Shown here in pieces: positions 50,359 to 60,436 of a stretch of DNA of 64,000 nt. Every line of letters begins with the position of its first letter. The first letter of the stretch is position 1. Source of the stretch: Leucocoprinus leucothites (taxonomy: Eukaryota; Basidiomycota; Agaricomycetes; Agaricales; Agaricaceae); NCBI GenBank assembly GCA_013368445.1, contig JAACJO010000003.1, positions 496,001 to 560,000 on the forward strand, given 5' to 3'. Made by a program: the position numbers and the translations under genes. The notes under the pieces were generated by a model. That model was given only the letters and a program-made list of their open reading frames with translations, ran no database searches and was not told the origin of the DNA.

Positions 50359-51062
50359 CTATGTGAGGTCAATAATTTCGCCCTTCAGAAACAAGGCTTT
50401 GGTTCTTGCTTAACTTCCCTCTTTACCTGAGCTGCTGATGGATCCTTTTTCGCCAACGCCTTATCGATCCTAGCCTGCAGCGAAGAGGGTATGTTTAAGT
50501 CCTCGCGATCAGGACGGTTTCAACTTACCCGAAGAGCCCGAAGTTTCTCAACGTCTTCCTCTTCGCTAATATCAAGCTCCGCAACCCCCTTCGGGGTTTT
50601 TTGCCGAGCAGTGAGTTTAGATGCTTTTGATGGACCAGCTATGGGTCGTGGGTCATCCTCAGTCTTTTTTCGTTTGCGGGAGGACCTATTAAGGTTGTCT
50701 CGCCTGACTGGATCGGGTGGTGCAATTCCTTGAGCCTGTAGAAAGGCTGCAGAGGGAGAGTCAGATTCCGTAGCCAAACACGAGGAAGATGAACATATAC
50801 CTAGAGGCCTATATCGAAAGGTTATTGTCGCCCTATGTCCTGTGCTTAGAAATGAATCTGGATATATGCATTGTTTTTCGACTGGGCGAGATTGGACTGG
50901 ACCGAGGCTAGAAGTTGCTTAATACGCATAGTGACAGAACCGGAGTACAAGCATATACCTGACGCATTCCTCGATACCTTTCTTTCCTCTTTCTGGGATC
51001 ATTCGCTTGTCTGGTATATCTATTTTTCGGTAATCGCCGGCGCGTGTAACGGTGGGGGTCTG
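50359..51062 (-). pseudogene. DUF7918 protein, tandem copy 3, truncated by retrotransposon insertion
   Basis: Homology to copies 1 and 2 covers the C-terminal half, from AGDYRKIDIPDKRMIPERG to the tail ending EIIDLT. It stops abruptly at 51,062, where the copia LTR begins; the 5' half must lie beyond the copia element, outside the window. One base is also missing near 50,393 relative to the other copies (GGCC against GGGCC context), shifting the last about ten codons. Confidence 0.8.
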
Positions 51063-51436
51063 TGTTGAATCACGTGCGCGTTTATACGCTGCTATACATG
51101 TGTTCACTCTCAATTATGACATATGCATTCTATTATTAGATACCACTATGTTCACGCACCGATACTTCGTGCGGACAATACATGTTTTACTATATGTTTT
51201 ACCTGTACCCTTTACCACCTCGAAACGATGGTGTAATACCCTCTTTATAGTAGAAATTATTCGAACTCTTTCGTATAAATACTTTGTATTTTCTTCGTTA
51301 TTCCACAGTCAATTCTATCTACTCAGTCGCAACTACTACTTCGATAACACTCCCATAACAGACTAACTGCCTAGTAAAGTGAGTACTGACCTCGTCGTCT
51401 ACCTTCACCGCTACGCTCCCCGTTGCTGCTTCGACA
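51063..51436 (+). repeat. copia 5' LTR
   Basis: Begins TGTTGA where DUF7918 homology stops and ends TCGACA, near-inverted termini, directly before a copia-type primer-binding site. The right boundary rests on that site because the other LTR is not in the window; an alternative end is AACA at 51,360. Confidence 0.65.
51274..51281 (+). promoter_or_regulatory. TATA element in copia LTR
   Basis: TATAAATA inside the LTR, suitably placed to drive transcription of the copia genome. Confidence 0.5.
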
Positions 51437-51448
51437 GGTTATGGGCCC
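51437..51448 (+). other. copia primer-binding site (initiator tRNA-Met anticodon half)
   Basis: GGTTATGGGCCC directly after the LTR. It is complementary, with one G-U pair, to the anticodon-stem region of initiator tRNA-Met, as used by Drosophila copia and relatives. Confidence 0.55.
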
Positions 51449-51696
51449 CGATCGCCAGCTCGATATCGCACTAGCCGACTAGCTCGCTGTGCTTGATGTC
51501 TGAGAAGGACTAGATCGACCTGTTATGGGAAGGCCGCTTTCCAAGCGCCACCGCTGTACCTTGTGAAGGGCCCAGCATCCCTTCTCATTTCTGTGTCTTA
51601 CCCTAGCCCTTAGGCGATTTGGGTTCGAAACCTTGCTCGATTAGCGCATCACTGCTGCTTCTAATGAACAACGTTGACTGACGACTTCTTTTTAGA

Positions 51697-54600
51697 ATGT
51701 CTTCTATCAACAACGGAGCTTCTCGTATTCCCGTCCTTCAAGGCCCCCAGAATTACCAATTTTGGTCCATGAGGATGCAGGGATATCTTTCTATGATCAC
51801 GACCCCTGGAACCCCTCTTACGGGTTGGACTGTCACAACCGGCTTATTACCCGCACTTCCTCCTGTTATTGCCCCAGCAATAGACGAAGAAGGAAACGTC
51901 TCGAATGCTGCAGAAGCTTCTGCTTCCCTTGCGCTTCGAACAGAGGAAGAACGCCGAAGAAACTTCCTTGAGCAATCTGCGATTGGCCTGCTGATCCAAG
52001 CGGTCCCAGATTCGATGCTTCACTTGATAGTCCAAGGAGATCCCACTGCCACTTGGGATGGTCTCCAACGCCTTTACGGCGTCCAAGGTCCTGCATCTGT
52101 TTATGGCGACTTCGTCCGTGCCGTCTCCTGGTCTCTCCCCGGAAACATGGATCCGGCTCAGTCCATCGCTGAGCTTGAATCTCTCTTCACTCGGATCGAG
52201 GGCGCGACCACGCAACTTCCCGAGGTGATCCGTGCCATGATTCTGCTTCGCGCTGTCCCGCAAGGGATGGAAACCTTAGCGCAGTCAATCCTTGCGAACC
52301 AAATGCAAATGTCCCAGCTCACATGGGATCTGGTCCGTAGCGCCATCCAGGCTGCTTGGTCCCAGAAGATGACTGCTTCCGCTTCTCGCGCCGGCCGCTC
52401 CAACGGTCAATGGCAGCAGAACCGGAACCCCGGCAATCAACAACGCCAGGGGCAAGGACAACAACAAGGGCCGTTTTGATCACAGCCCCAGCAGCAGCCA
52501 CAGCAGCAGCAGCCTCCTAATCAAGGCGCTGGCCAGAATCCTGGTAACCCCAGACTGGCAATCCCGGCGGAGATGGCAAGAAAGGAAAACGCGGTAAGAG
52601 AGGAGGCAAAAAGGGTAAGGGCGCTGCTAATGAAGCTGCGACCGATGCCAACGCCACCAACACCTCCGGAGTCACCAATGTTGCTCCTCAATATGGCGCT
52701 TCCAGTGCCATCGGTTTCGCTGCCCCCGCTATCGCTAACCGTCCTCTCCTCGTGAACCGGATCGCCTCGCTGGCAGAACCGGCTAACGCAAGCCCTTCGT
52801 CATCCACACGCCACCTTGTTGCAGAAGCGCGAAAGAATACACCGCGGCTTCAAGAGCGAATCTCCGAATCTCCTCAGTCCGAGGGATATCGTCGCAGAAG
52901 CTCGAAAGCTACCAAGGATAAAGTGCTGAAGATCTGGGATGAAAGGCTCGCCGACCTTGCGGTCAAAGCCGAAACGATGGGCTCCATTATTGAGGAAATC
53001 CCTTATTATGGAGGAGATATGGACGAATGCCCACCGTCGCCGAGGATGACACCTCCGGCTGATCCGATGCTCGAATCCAACTCCGAGGGAGAAGATTCTG
53101 ATGGGTGGACTTCTGGGTTGTGGACAACGCAAGTCTTTTCTTCTATCTCTGATTGGATTAACACTGATACGGTGATGCCACAGAACGACCGAGAAGGGCC
53201 TGTCGCCTCGCTCGAGCCTGCTCCCATGTGAGCGCTCCTGGCCACGCTGAACATTTTCGCGGACTAGTTATGTCGTCTCCGGCTCCTGTATATACTTCTT
53301 TTGTATCGCGCACTATTTCGGTCGCCCCTGTGGGGCTATTATTAAACTGTGATTTGACCTCTGTGCCGCGCTGTGTAAATCTGTCTAAGTGTGAGAAAGC
53401 TTTATGTTGCCACTGTAAGGGAAAGAAAGCGCCTTCACGGGCTGCTTCTTGGATTCTTGATTCAGGTGCCTCCGCACATTTCACACCCTATTTGGACGAT
53501 TTTTCTACAATCGAAATGGGGAAATTTGGTGAAATTCAGACAGCTAACAAGAACGCTCCCCTATTCATTTCGGGTCGAGGCACTGTCTTGATCGAACACG
53601 AGATCCATGATAACGGAAAAACGATCACTGCGACGACTTCATTGTCTCCTGTGTTCTATGTAAAGGGTATGCACGATCGCCTCATGTCTGCCGGTCAACT
53701 CCTGGAATCCGGGTTGCGCAGCGAGGCCAATAAACATGGTACTATCTTTCAGGATGAGTCAGGCAATGCTGTCTTGTCAGCGGCTCCTCGCTCTGAGTCG
53801 CAGCCTATGCTACAAACAGTAAGGTGTCGAATTGTACATTCGAATGCTTCGAGCCACGTTGCTCAGCATCCTGACTATAATATCTGGCATCAACATTTAG
53901 GACATCCATCTAATCGCGTGTTGAGCAAAACTACGACTCCACGTTGAATGGACCTCAGGTTTCAATTCCCGATCATTCGCGCCCTTGTCCAGGCTGCATG
54001 AAAGGGAAGATGCACCAGAAACCCTTTAACGATAACCCAATTCGGGCAAAAGAAGCCTTTGAGCACGTTCACAGTGATCTCTTTGAGCTCCCCATCGTAT
54101 CTTATCACAAGTACAAATGGGTCATGACCTTATTGGACGATTACTCCTCATTTGCCCACGTGGTGCTTCTGCGATCAAAAGCCAAAGCAGCTCCCCGCAT
54201 GGTTGAGCTTCTAACTTACGTTCAGAACCAATTTGGCAAATCGATTCGTCAATTTACATCCGATCGAGGAGGAGAATTTGTAGCAGGTACCCTGCAAGAT
54301 TATCTTAGGGTGAAAGGGATTGAGTTCACACCGAGTGCGCCCCGCGTCCATCAACAGAATGGGCGAGCAGAAAGATTGAATCAAACACTGCATGAGAAGG
54401 CGCAAGCCATGCGACTTCATGCGTGTCTTCCAGATTCATGGTGGGATTTCGCGATTAACACCGCAACCCACATCTACAATCGCACATCGATGAACCGCAT
54501 CCAATGGAAAACTCCGTTTGAGTTAGTACATGGACATAAACCTGACATCAGTCACCTACGAGTATTCGGTTGTGCTGCATATGTGTTCCTTCCGGACGAA

Positions 54601-54946
54601 ATGCGCCCGAATAAATTATCTGCGAAATCTGAACTGATGATCTTCGTTGGATATGATCGGGAGAAGAATTACATCTTTCTCTGCCATACTCGAGGGAATG
54701 CTGAGTTAATCTCGCCGACTGTCATCTTTGATGAAAAGATGTTCCCAAAATGTCCAGACCAAAAACCTGCGGTTTACCCCGAGCCGCCTCGCGCTGAGAT
54801 TCCTCCAATCTCGACTATTCCGAAATGTTCCAAATATAGACCATTCCGCCTGCACCTCGAGGAGGAGAGCCGCCTCGTGCGCCTTCACCTCGTGCTCCTC
54901 CACGCCCTAAAACACCTTCACCTCCTAGATCGCCAAAGCCCACCTC
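51697..54946 (+). pseudogene. copia gag-pol (gag, protease, integrase), frame broken
   Basis: Gag starts at 51697 (MSSINNGASRIPVLQG, UBN2/copia-type gag with YGVQGPASVYG). A glutamine-rich region with a TGA at 52,477 is followed by a basic GKKGKRGKRGG segment. Then come the aspartic protease motif WILDSGASAHF, the GAG-pre-integrase block WHQHLGHPS with CPGCMKGKM, and the integrase core (HSDLFELP, LLDDYSS, FTSDRGGEF, HQQNGRAERLNQTL). Reading frame changes occur near 52,550, 53,227 and 53,930; each is cured by one extra base, two of them in C or A runs. So this copy is either mildly decayed or affected by under-called bases. It is interrupted at 54,946 by the gypsy insertion. Confidence 0.85.
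54942..54946 (+). repeat. target-site duplication, left copy
   Basis: ACCTC directly left of the gypsy LTR, repeated at 63,889-63,893. Confidence 0.8.
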
Positions 54947-55610
54947 TGTTATAGTGACGCCGGCCCGGTCCTAAGCTGGCGCGATAAGTATCGAGTTGAT
55001 CTTATCAAAGGGGACTCCTTCTCGGTAAGCGACAAAGTCGTTTACTAAGTCAGAGTTATAATACGGCGATTATAGAGTTAAGACTTTAGTAATTGAGATC
55101 TTAGAGCTTAAGTTCAATTCGACTTTGTATAGATAAAGGCTCGTATTGAGTCTCCACCTAACCAAGTAGAAACGATGTTTCTCCTTGGTAGATGTCGACG
55201 ACTTATATACGATACAAGTCGGTATCTATTATTAACTAGGGCTAAGGGCTTCTAATGAAAGAAGAGAAGCGTACAGCTTCCTTAACGCTAATTAAACTAT
55301 ATAAGACGCGATCTGTCAAAGAAGCTTTAGAAGTTCTTCTAAAGAAGTTCTTCTTTGATCATTCTGATCGATCACAAGGTAAGTCCAAATATAGCGCAGC
55401 TATATTTAACAATCACATGTCATCAAAATACAAACAAAACCAAACAAGTCATAACGAGTCGTAACCAGACAAAGTAAACGAGTCAAAACAAACGAGAAAA
55501 TACAAGAACAAATAAGAAGGAAACATAATTGCGATATTACTTAAGTAAAGCTAATATCGACTTCGTATTGTAGATGGAACAAATGCTAGATATAATCAAT
55601 ATACATAACA
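54947..55610 (-). repeat. gypsy LTR (3' LTR in sense)
   Basis: 664 bp, termini TGTTAT...ATAACA (perfect inverted ends). Compared with the other LTR it has one extra T (CATTCTG against CATCTG) and a G/A difference (AAGGTAAG against AAGATAAG). It contains the 13-nt segment at 55,164-55,176 complementary to the primer site. Confidence 0.93.
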
Positions 55611-55623
55611 TTATCCCTTTCCT
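55611..55623 (-). other. gypsy polypurine tract
   Basis: Sense-strand AGGAAAGGGATAA immediately before the 3' LTR; primes plus-strand DNA synthesis in LTR elements. Confidence 0.75.
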
Positions 55624-55763
55624 AGCTAAGATGTCCACATCTTAGTAACTATCTAAGTCACTAAGGTAAATTACCTTCACCGTCTATGTTGAAGTTGGCT
55701 TCATCATCGTAATGAGATTCGTAATTGCCATCTTCGTATGGGGGTGTAAGGGGGCGTTCTCCT

Positions 55764-57011
55764 TCATAGATGCGAGAAGTTCGACCGTGATGGGGACGTC
55801 CGCTTCGGACTGCGTCCTCGATGGTTTGGATGGGAGGAACGGACTGAGGTCTGGAGACGGCCATATTGTCTTCCTCGTGGTGCAGGTTTACGACCTCGTC
55901 GCGGCGTAAAAGTAGGGTTGTAGGTTGGGCCGAGGGAGGTGGTGTTAACAGCCGTGGATGTTGGATTATGTCGTTCGGATCGAAGTCCGACGGCATCGGT
56001 GATGGGGGCGCCGTGATTGCTGGTTGGTACACCAGACTGTCGGGGCTGTATTCTGGCAGATCCGGAGATGGACTGCAGAGCAAGAGCCTTGGCGGCATCG
56101 ACTCCTTCGGTAATTGAAAGTGCTGCCAGGGCGACTGGGGGTAGATCCCGTCGAGCAATTCCTTTATAAGGATTTCGGGAACAATACTTGGTGAAATGGC
56201 CGGGGGCGAAAGTGTCGCACCAGGTGCAATGATATCCCGGGCAAAGCGTCTTGATATGACCCATTCCGTGACATATGTCGCAGGTTCGACTAGTACGTCC
56301 AGGGCGAGTCGCGTCTCGATTGGTATTTCGAGGAGGCTCGTTAGTAGGCGTTGGAGGGGGTGTATTCGGTAATATGGCATTGTGTGTAGCCACATCATGA
56401 CGTTGTTGAGGTTTGACGCTAGGTGGGGAAGTTTTTCCCTCGTCATCAGCTGAGGCGCGCTCAGAATCCTGTGCACGTCGCTCTGGAGCTTGTTGATGCT
56501 TGAGCGTAGCGAAGTAATCTCCGTCCGGGTCGGTGCGTTGGATGCGTCGGACGATGTTCTGAGTATAGGGACCCCTAGGGATATGGCGTGCCAGGTTACT
56601 AAGATGGAAGTCCATTTCTTCCTGGAGACGCTTGTATTCACTTCTTGCAGAAGCGAGAGCATCAATCCGATTCCCGATGTTGTAGACATATGAAGTGAGT
56701 CTAGGATTGCTGCCGTAGGCGGACAGAAAGTCAACGGCTGTCTGTTCTCGAAGAAATGCTCGTCGTAGGGTGGCATTCTCTTTATAGGGTGAAGAGTTTT
56801 CACCGCTAGTGTCTCCGCCTGCACTATCTCCGGCAGGGGATTTGGTGCCTTGTTCTTGCGATGAGGCAAGACCAGGACTTTCTTCGACCTTGTTCGCATC
56901 GTCGATGGTGTTGGTTGGTGTAGTAGGAGGGGTAATAGGTGAGGGCGATTCGCAAATAATAGTTCCAAAGACTGGTACTGTTGGTTGTTCACTGACTTCT
57001 GAAGTAGTCAT
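55764..57011 (-). CDS. gypsy additional ORF (ORF3) with tandem zinc knuckles
   Basis: 415-residue open frame starting 16 bp after the pol stop, in the position of env in retroviruses but with no signal peptide or membrane span. The N-terminus is Pro/Ser/Thr-rich and acidic; the middle is helical (AVDFLSAYG, RIDALASARSEYKRLQEEMDF). At about residues 245-280 it has a canonical CX2CX4HX4C knuckle (CDICHGMGHIKTLC) followed by a second, CX2CX6HX4C (CTWCDTFAPGHFTKYC). The C-terminus is Arg-rich (PRRGRKPAPRGRQYGR). It resembles a nucleocapsid-like nucleic-acid-binding protein. Another long frame (55,661-56,992) overlaps it on the same strand; its C-terminal part is also protein-like, so a frameshifted end cannot be excluded. 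Confidence 0.7.
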   Translation of the reverse strand: MTTSEVSEQPTVPVFGTIICESPSPITPPTTPTNTIDDANKVEESPGLASSQEQGTKSPAGDSAGGDTSGENSSPYKENATLRRAFLREQTAVDFLSAYGSNPRLTSYVYNIGNRIDALASARSEYKRLQEEMDFHLSNLARHIPRGPYTQNIVRRIQRTDPDGDYFATLKHQQAPERRAQDSERASADDEGKTSPPSVKPQQRHDVATHNAILPNTPPPTPTNEPPRNTNRDATRPGRTSRTCDICHGMGHIKTLCPGYHCTWCDTFAPGHFTKYCSRNPYKGIARRDLPPVALAALSITEGVDAAKALALQSISGSARIQPRQSGVPTSNHGAPITDAVGLRSERHNPTSTAVNTTSLGPTYNPTFTPRRGRKPAPRGRQYGRLQTSVRSSHPNHRGRSPKRTSPSRSNFSHL

Positions 57012-57026
57012 TGAAGCTGGGGAATG

Positions 57027-60000
57027 TTAAGAGAGATTGTGTTGGTTTTTATACTCTTGAATTATTTCTTCTGAATTTTCAAGATTTTTCTCTGGTTCCC
57101 ATGAGTCTTCAGTTGGTCCGTATCCTTTCCAACGAATTAGGTATTCTATTTTTGTTCCAGAACGTAGTCTGCGAGTTCTATGGTTTAGGACTGCTTCGAC
57201 TTTGTATTGTTCTTCTCCTGAGACTAGGACAGGTGGTGGTTTAGGGTTGTGTTTACCATAAACGTCATTCTCAGTTACTGGCATGAGAAGTGAAGCGTGG
57301 AACTTGTTGTGAATCTTCCATTTTTGTGGTAGTTTGAGTTCGTAGTTGACTGGAGAGGTCTTTCTAATAATAGTAAATGGACCTTCTCTTCTTTGATTAA
57401 GCTTCTTAGAAGCATAGGGTAAAGGGAGATTTCGGTTATCTAACCAAACTCGGTCTCCTACTTTGAATGGTGTCCATGGTTGGTTCTTTCTTTGAGCCAT
57501 CATGAGACGTGTTCGTTCATGTGCCTCTAAAGCTGCTTCTCGGACTTGTTCCAAGAATAGGGACTTCTCATTGATAGAAGGTGTGTCTGTCTCTATGTCT
57601 GAGATAAACGCTTGTGGGTTATATCCTAGGATTAATTCGTATGGTGAGTGTTTTCTTCCAGAATGGGGTTTCGTATTGTGTACGAATTCAATCATTGGAA
57701 GTGCTCGTTTCCATATGGTTGGGTTTTGTGATGTGTAAACTGCTAAGTAAAACTCGATTTCTTGGTTGTACCTTTCGGTAGTTCCATCTGTCTGTGGATG
57801 GTATGCCGTAGACAGGGCTGGGGTAATATTGAGTTTTTTGTATAGTTTTTGCATTGATTTAGCAGCAAATCGTGGATCTCGATCTGAGATTATTTTATTG
57901 GGTGTTCCGTATTTCGAAAATACTTTGTCAATGAGAATTTCAGCAATGCCATCAGCATTTACTGTCTTCTTTGTTGGAGTTAGGATTATCCCTTTCGTAA
58001 GTCCATGGTCCACTATGGACAATATACAATCATATCCATCGTCAGGTGGTAGATCTGTGATAAGATCCATGGATATTTGGGAAAAGGGCCTTGTAGAAGA
58101 AGGGCCTTTAATCGGTTGCATTGGTGGTTTAACTGGATGACGATTGATTTTGTACTGTTGACAAATAGGGCATCCTTTCACGTAGTTCTGAACATATGTG
58201 TTCATTCCAGGCCAGTAAACTAATTTAGATAGTTTACGGAACGTTTCAGCTGTTCCTGGGTGTCCTGATGTCTCGTGATCATGTACACATTGTAGAAGTC
58301 TTCTTTTTAGTTCGGCATCTTCAGGTATCACGTGTCTTCCCTGATATTTATAAATGCCATTATCTTCTGTGAATCTTTCAGATGGGTTGATCTTCTTTTG
58401 TTTATTTTTAATTTCTTCTTTAATTTCCTCAGAAAGGAAGTTAATGAATTTTTCTGATGGTATCGCAACTAGATCTTCGTTATCCTTTCCATCTGGGACT
58501 AGGTCTGGTCTTCTACTCAATGCATCGGCAAGAGTATTTTTGTTGCCAGCCAAGTGCTTTATGGAGTAATGGAAGCGTGTCATATATAGCATCCATCTAG
58601 CTTGTCTTCGATTTAATTGTTGTGGTTCCCGCCATCTGGTGAGATTCTCGTGATCAGACCATATGATGATAGGGTGTGCTGATCCTTCAAGGTAGTGTCG
58701 CCATTCCTTTAGTGCTCTAATAATAGCAAGGAATTCTTGGTCAGACACATGATAGTTTCGTTCCGCAGGGTTGAGGGTTTGTGAATAATAAGCCACAGGG
58801 TGCTTATCTCCATTTGAATCTCTTTGGAGTAGTACTGCACCAGTAGCAAATGCAGAAGCATCACATTCGATTTCGAATGGCTTTGATTCGTCAACTATTT
58901 GAAGTATAGGTTGCTTAAGGAATTGTTCCTTGAGCTTCTCAAAGCTTTTCTGTGCTTCTGAGTTCCATTCGAATTTCGTTGTTTTACGAAGTAATGCATT
59001 AAGTGGTTGTGCAATAGCTGAGAAGTTGTGAATGAATTTGCGATAGAAGTTGCAAAATCCAATGAATTGTCGGATATTTCGGACAGACTTGGGTACAGGC
59101 CAATCCTGTATTCCTTAAGTTTAATAGGGTCCATCTCGATAGAGTCAGGAGTTATGATAACTCCGAGGTACTCTAGGCGTTGCTTCTCGAATTCGCATTT
59201 CTCAGTCTTTAAATACAACTCGTTCTGTTGTAGAATCTTCAAGACTTGTTTAGTAAGTCTTTCGAGTTGTTCCTTTGTTTTTGCATGGATAAGAATGTCA
59301 TCCATGTAAATAATAACTCCGCCTTTCTCAGTAAGGTCTTTAAAGATGTGATCCATCATGGATTGGAAGGTAGCAGGGGAATTTGTCATTCCAAAGAACA
59401 TGACTGTGGGTTCATATAACCCATTTGGAGTGCGGAATGCCGCTTTCCATTCATGTCCTTCATGGATTCGGACATTATTATATCCTAGTCGGACATCTAA
59501 TTTGGTGAACCAATTAGATCCTTTGAGTTTGTCCATGATTCGTGATATGCTCGGTATTGGGTGAGCATTCTTTATTGTATTCTTATTAAGGAATCTATAA
59601 TCTTGGCATGGACGTAAGTCTCCTCCTTTCTTTCCTACAAAGAAGAAAGAAGAGGCCATTGGTGATTTGGATTTCCGAATATATCCCTTTCGTAGATTTT
59701 CGGAAATAAACTTGTCAAGTTCAGTTCTTTCCTGAGGTGTCAGGTGATAAACTGGCATTCGTTTGGGTTCAAATTCAGGTATCGTCTCGATTTTATGATC
59801 CCAAGGACGTCTGGGTGGTAATTTCTCAGATTCGTCTTTGTTGAAGACTTTGAGAAACTGATGAAATTTCTTTGGTATGGCTTTCACAGGGTCTGATTCC
59901 TTTTTAGGTTTAGTAGCCGAGTTGTGAAGTTGTTGTGATGTGTTAGATTTCACATTGATTTCATAATACAACTGATTGATGGAATCAGTCTTTGCTTTGG

Positions 60001-60436
60001 TTAATTTGATTGTATGAGAATTTTCATCTCGCCAACGTAATGACAGTTTCTGCCAATCTACGTCGGGATTGAATCTCTTTAGCCATGTGATTCCTAAGAA
60101 TAGTTGGTTTGATCCAAGTTTGACTATTCTTGGAGAGATTGTCATAATTTTGTTGTTCACTTCTATTTTTAATTTTGTATAGTGAGTACAACTTCCTGAT
60201 AGGTTTTGAGTTCCATCCGCATTGCGGATTTTGATTGCCTTTTTCATTTTGAATTTTGGCAAGTTATAGGTATCGACTAGTTGTGGGTCGATAAATTCTC
60301 CACTAGCTCCTGAGTCTAATAGTGCTTGTAGATTGTGTTTTGCTCTAGTTGTATGGAGCAATATTGGTACATGTACTGTTAATCCTTTGTTTGATTGAAG
60401 ATCGATGATGTCTATCTGATCTTCGTGAGTACTCAA
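57027..60436 (-). CDS. gypsy pol: protease, RT, RNase H, integrase, chromodomain (one frameshift)
   Basis: Entered from gag by a -1 step at 60,436; no ATG at its start. Domains in order: aspartic protease LLDSGASGEFID; reverse transcriptase with SFFFVGKKGGDLRPCQDY, VMFFGMTNSPATFQ and the YMDD box (IYMDDILIHA); RNase H with ECDASAFATGAVLL and VSDQEFLAII; integrase HHCC (HDHETSGHPG, CPICQQYK) and the DDE core (SMDLITDLP, SDRDPRFA, HPQTDGTTERYNQEI). A C-terminal chromodomain (YLIRWKGYGPTEDSWEPEKNL) ends near 57027. The frame breaks at about 59,113 between RT and RNase H, where minus-strand GG should be GGG. The rest is intact, so the copy is either one base from autonomy or mis-sequenced. Confidence 0.9.

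Larger units (their letters stand above)
46563..51062 (-). repeat. tandem array of three DUF7918 gene units (about 1.9 kb period)
   Basis: Gene and 3' flank are repeated three times in the same orientation: stops near 46,563, 48,461 and 50,359. The 3' flanks share recognisable text (for example TTCATGGGCTGATAATT in units 2 and 3). The spacers 47,763-48,460 and 49,666-50,358 contain no other gene. Unit 3 is cut at 51,062 by the copia LTR. Confidence 0.88.

Noticed and set aside
55255..55464. Open frame inside the gypsy LTR (also at 63,534-63,755)
   Set aside because: Antisense to the element, begins and ends within the LTR and is altered by the one-base LTR difference; no sign of coding selection.
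55661..56992. 443-codon open frame overlapping the zinc-knuckle ORF3
   Set aside because: Same strand, shifted frame; it lacks any motif, whereas the other frame has two knuckles and a helical middle. Only its C-terminal part looks protein-like, noted as a possible frameshifted tail.
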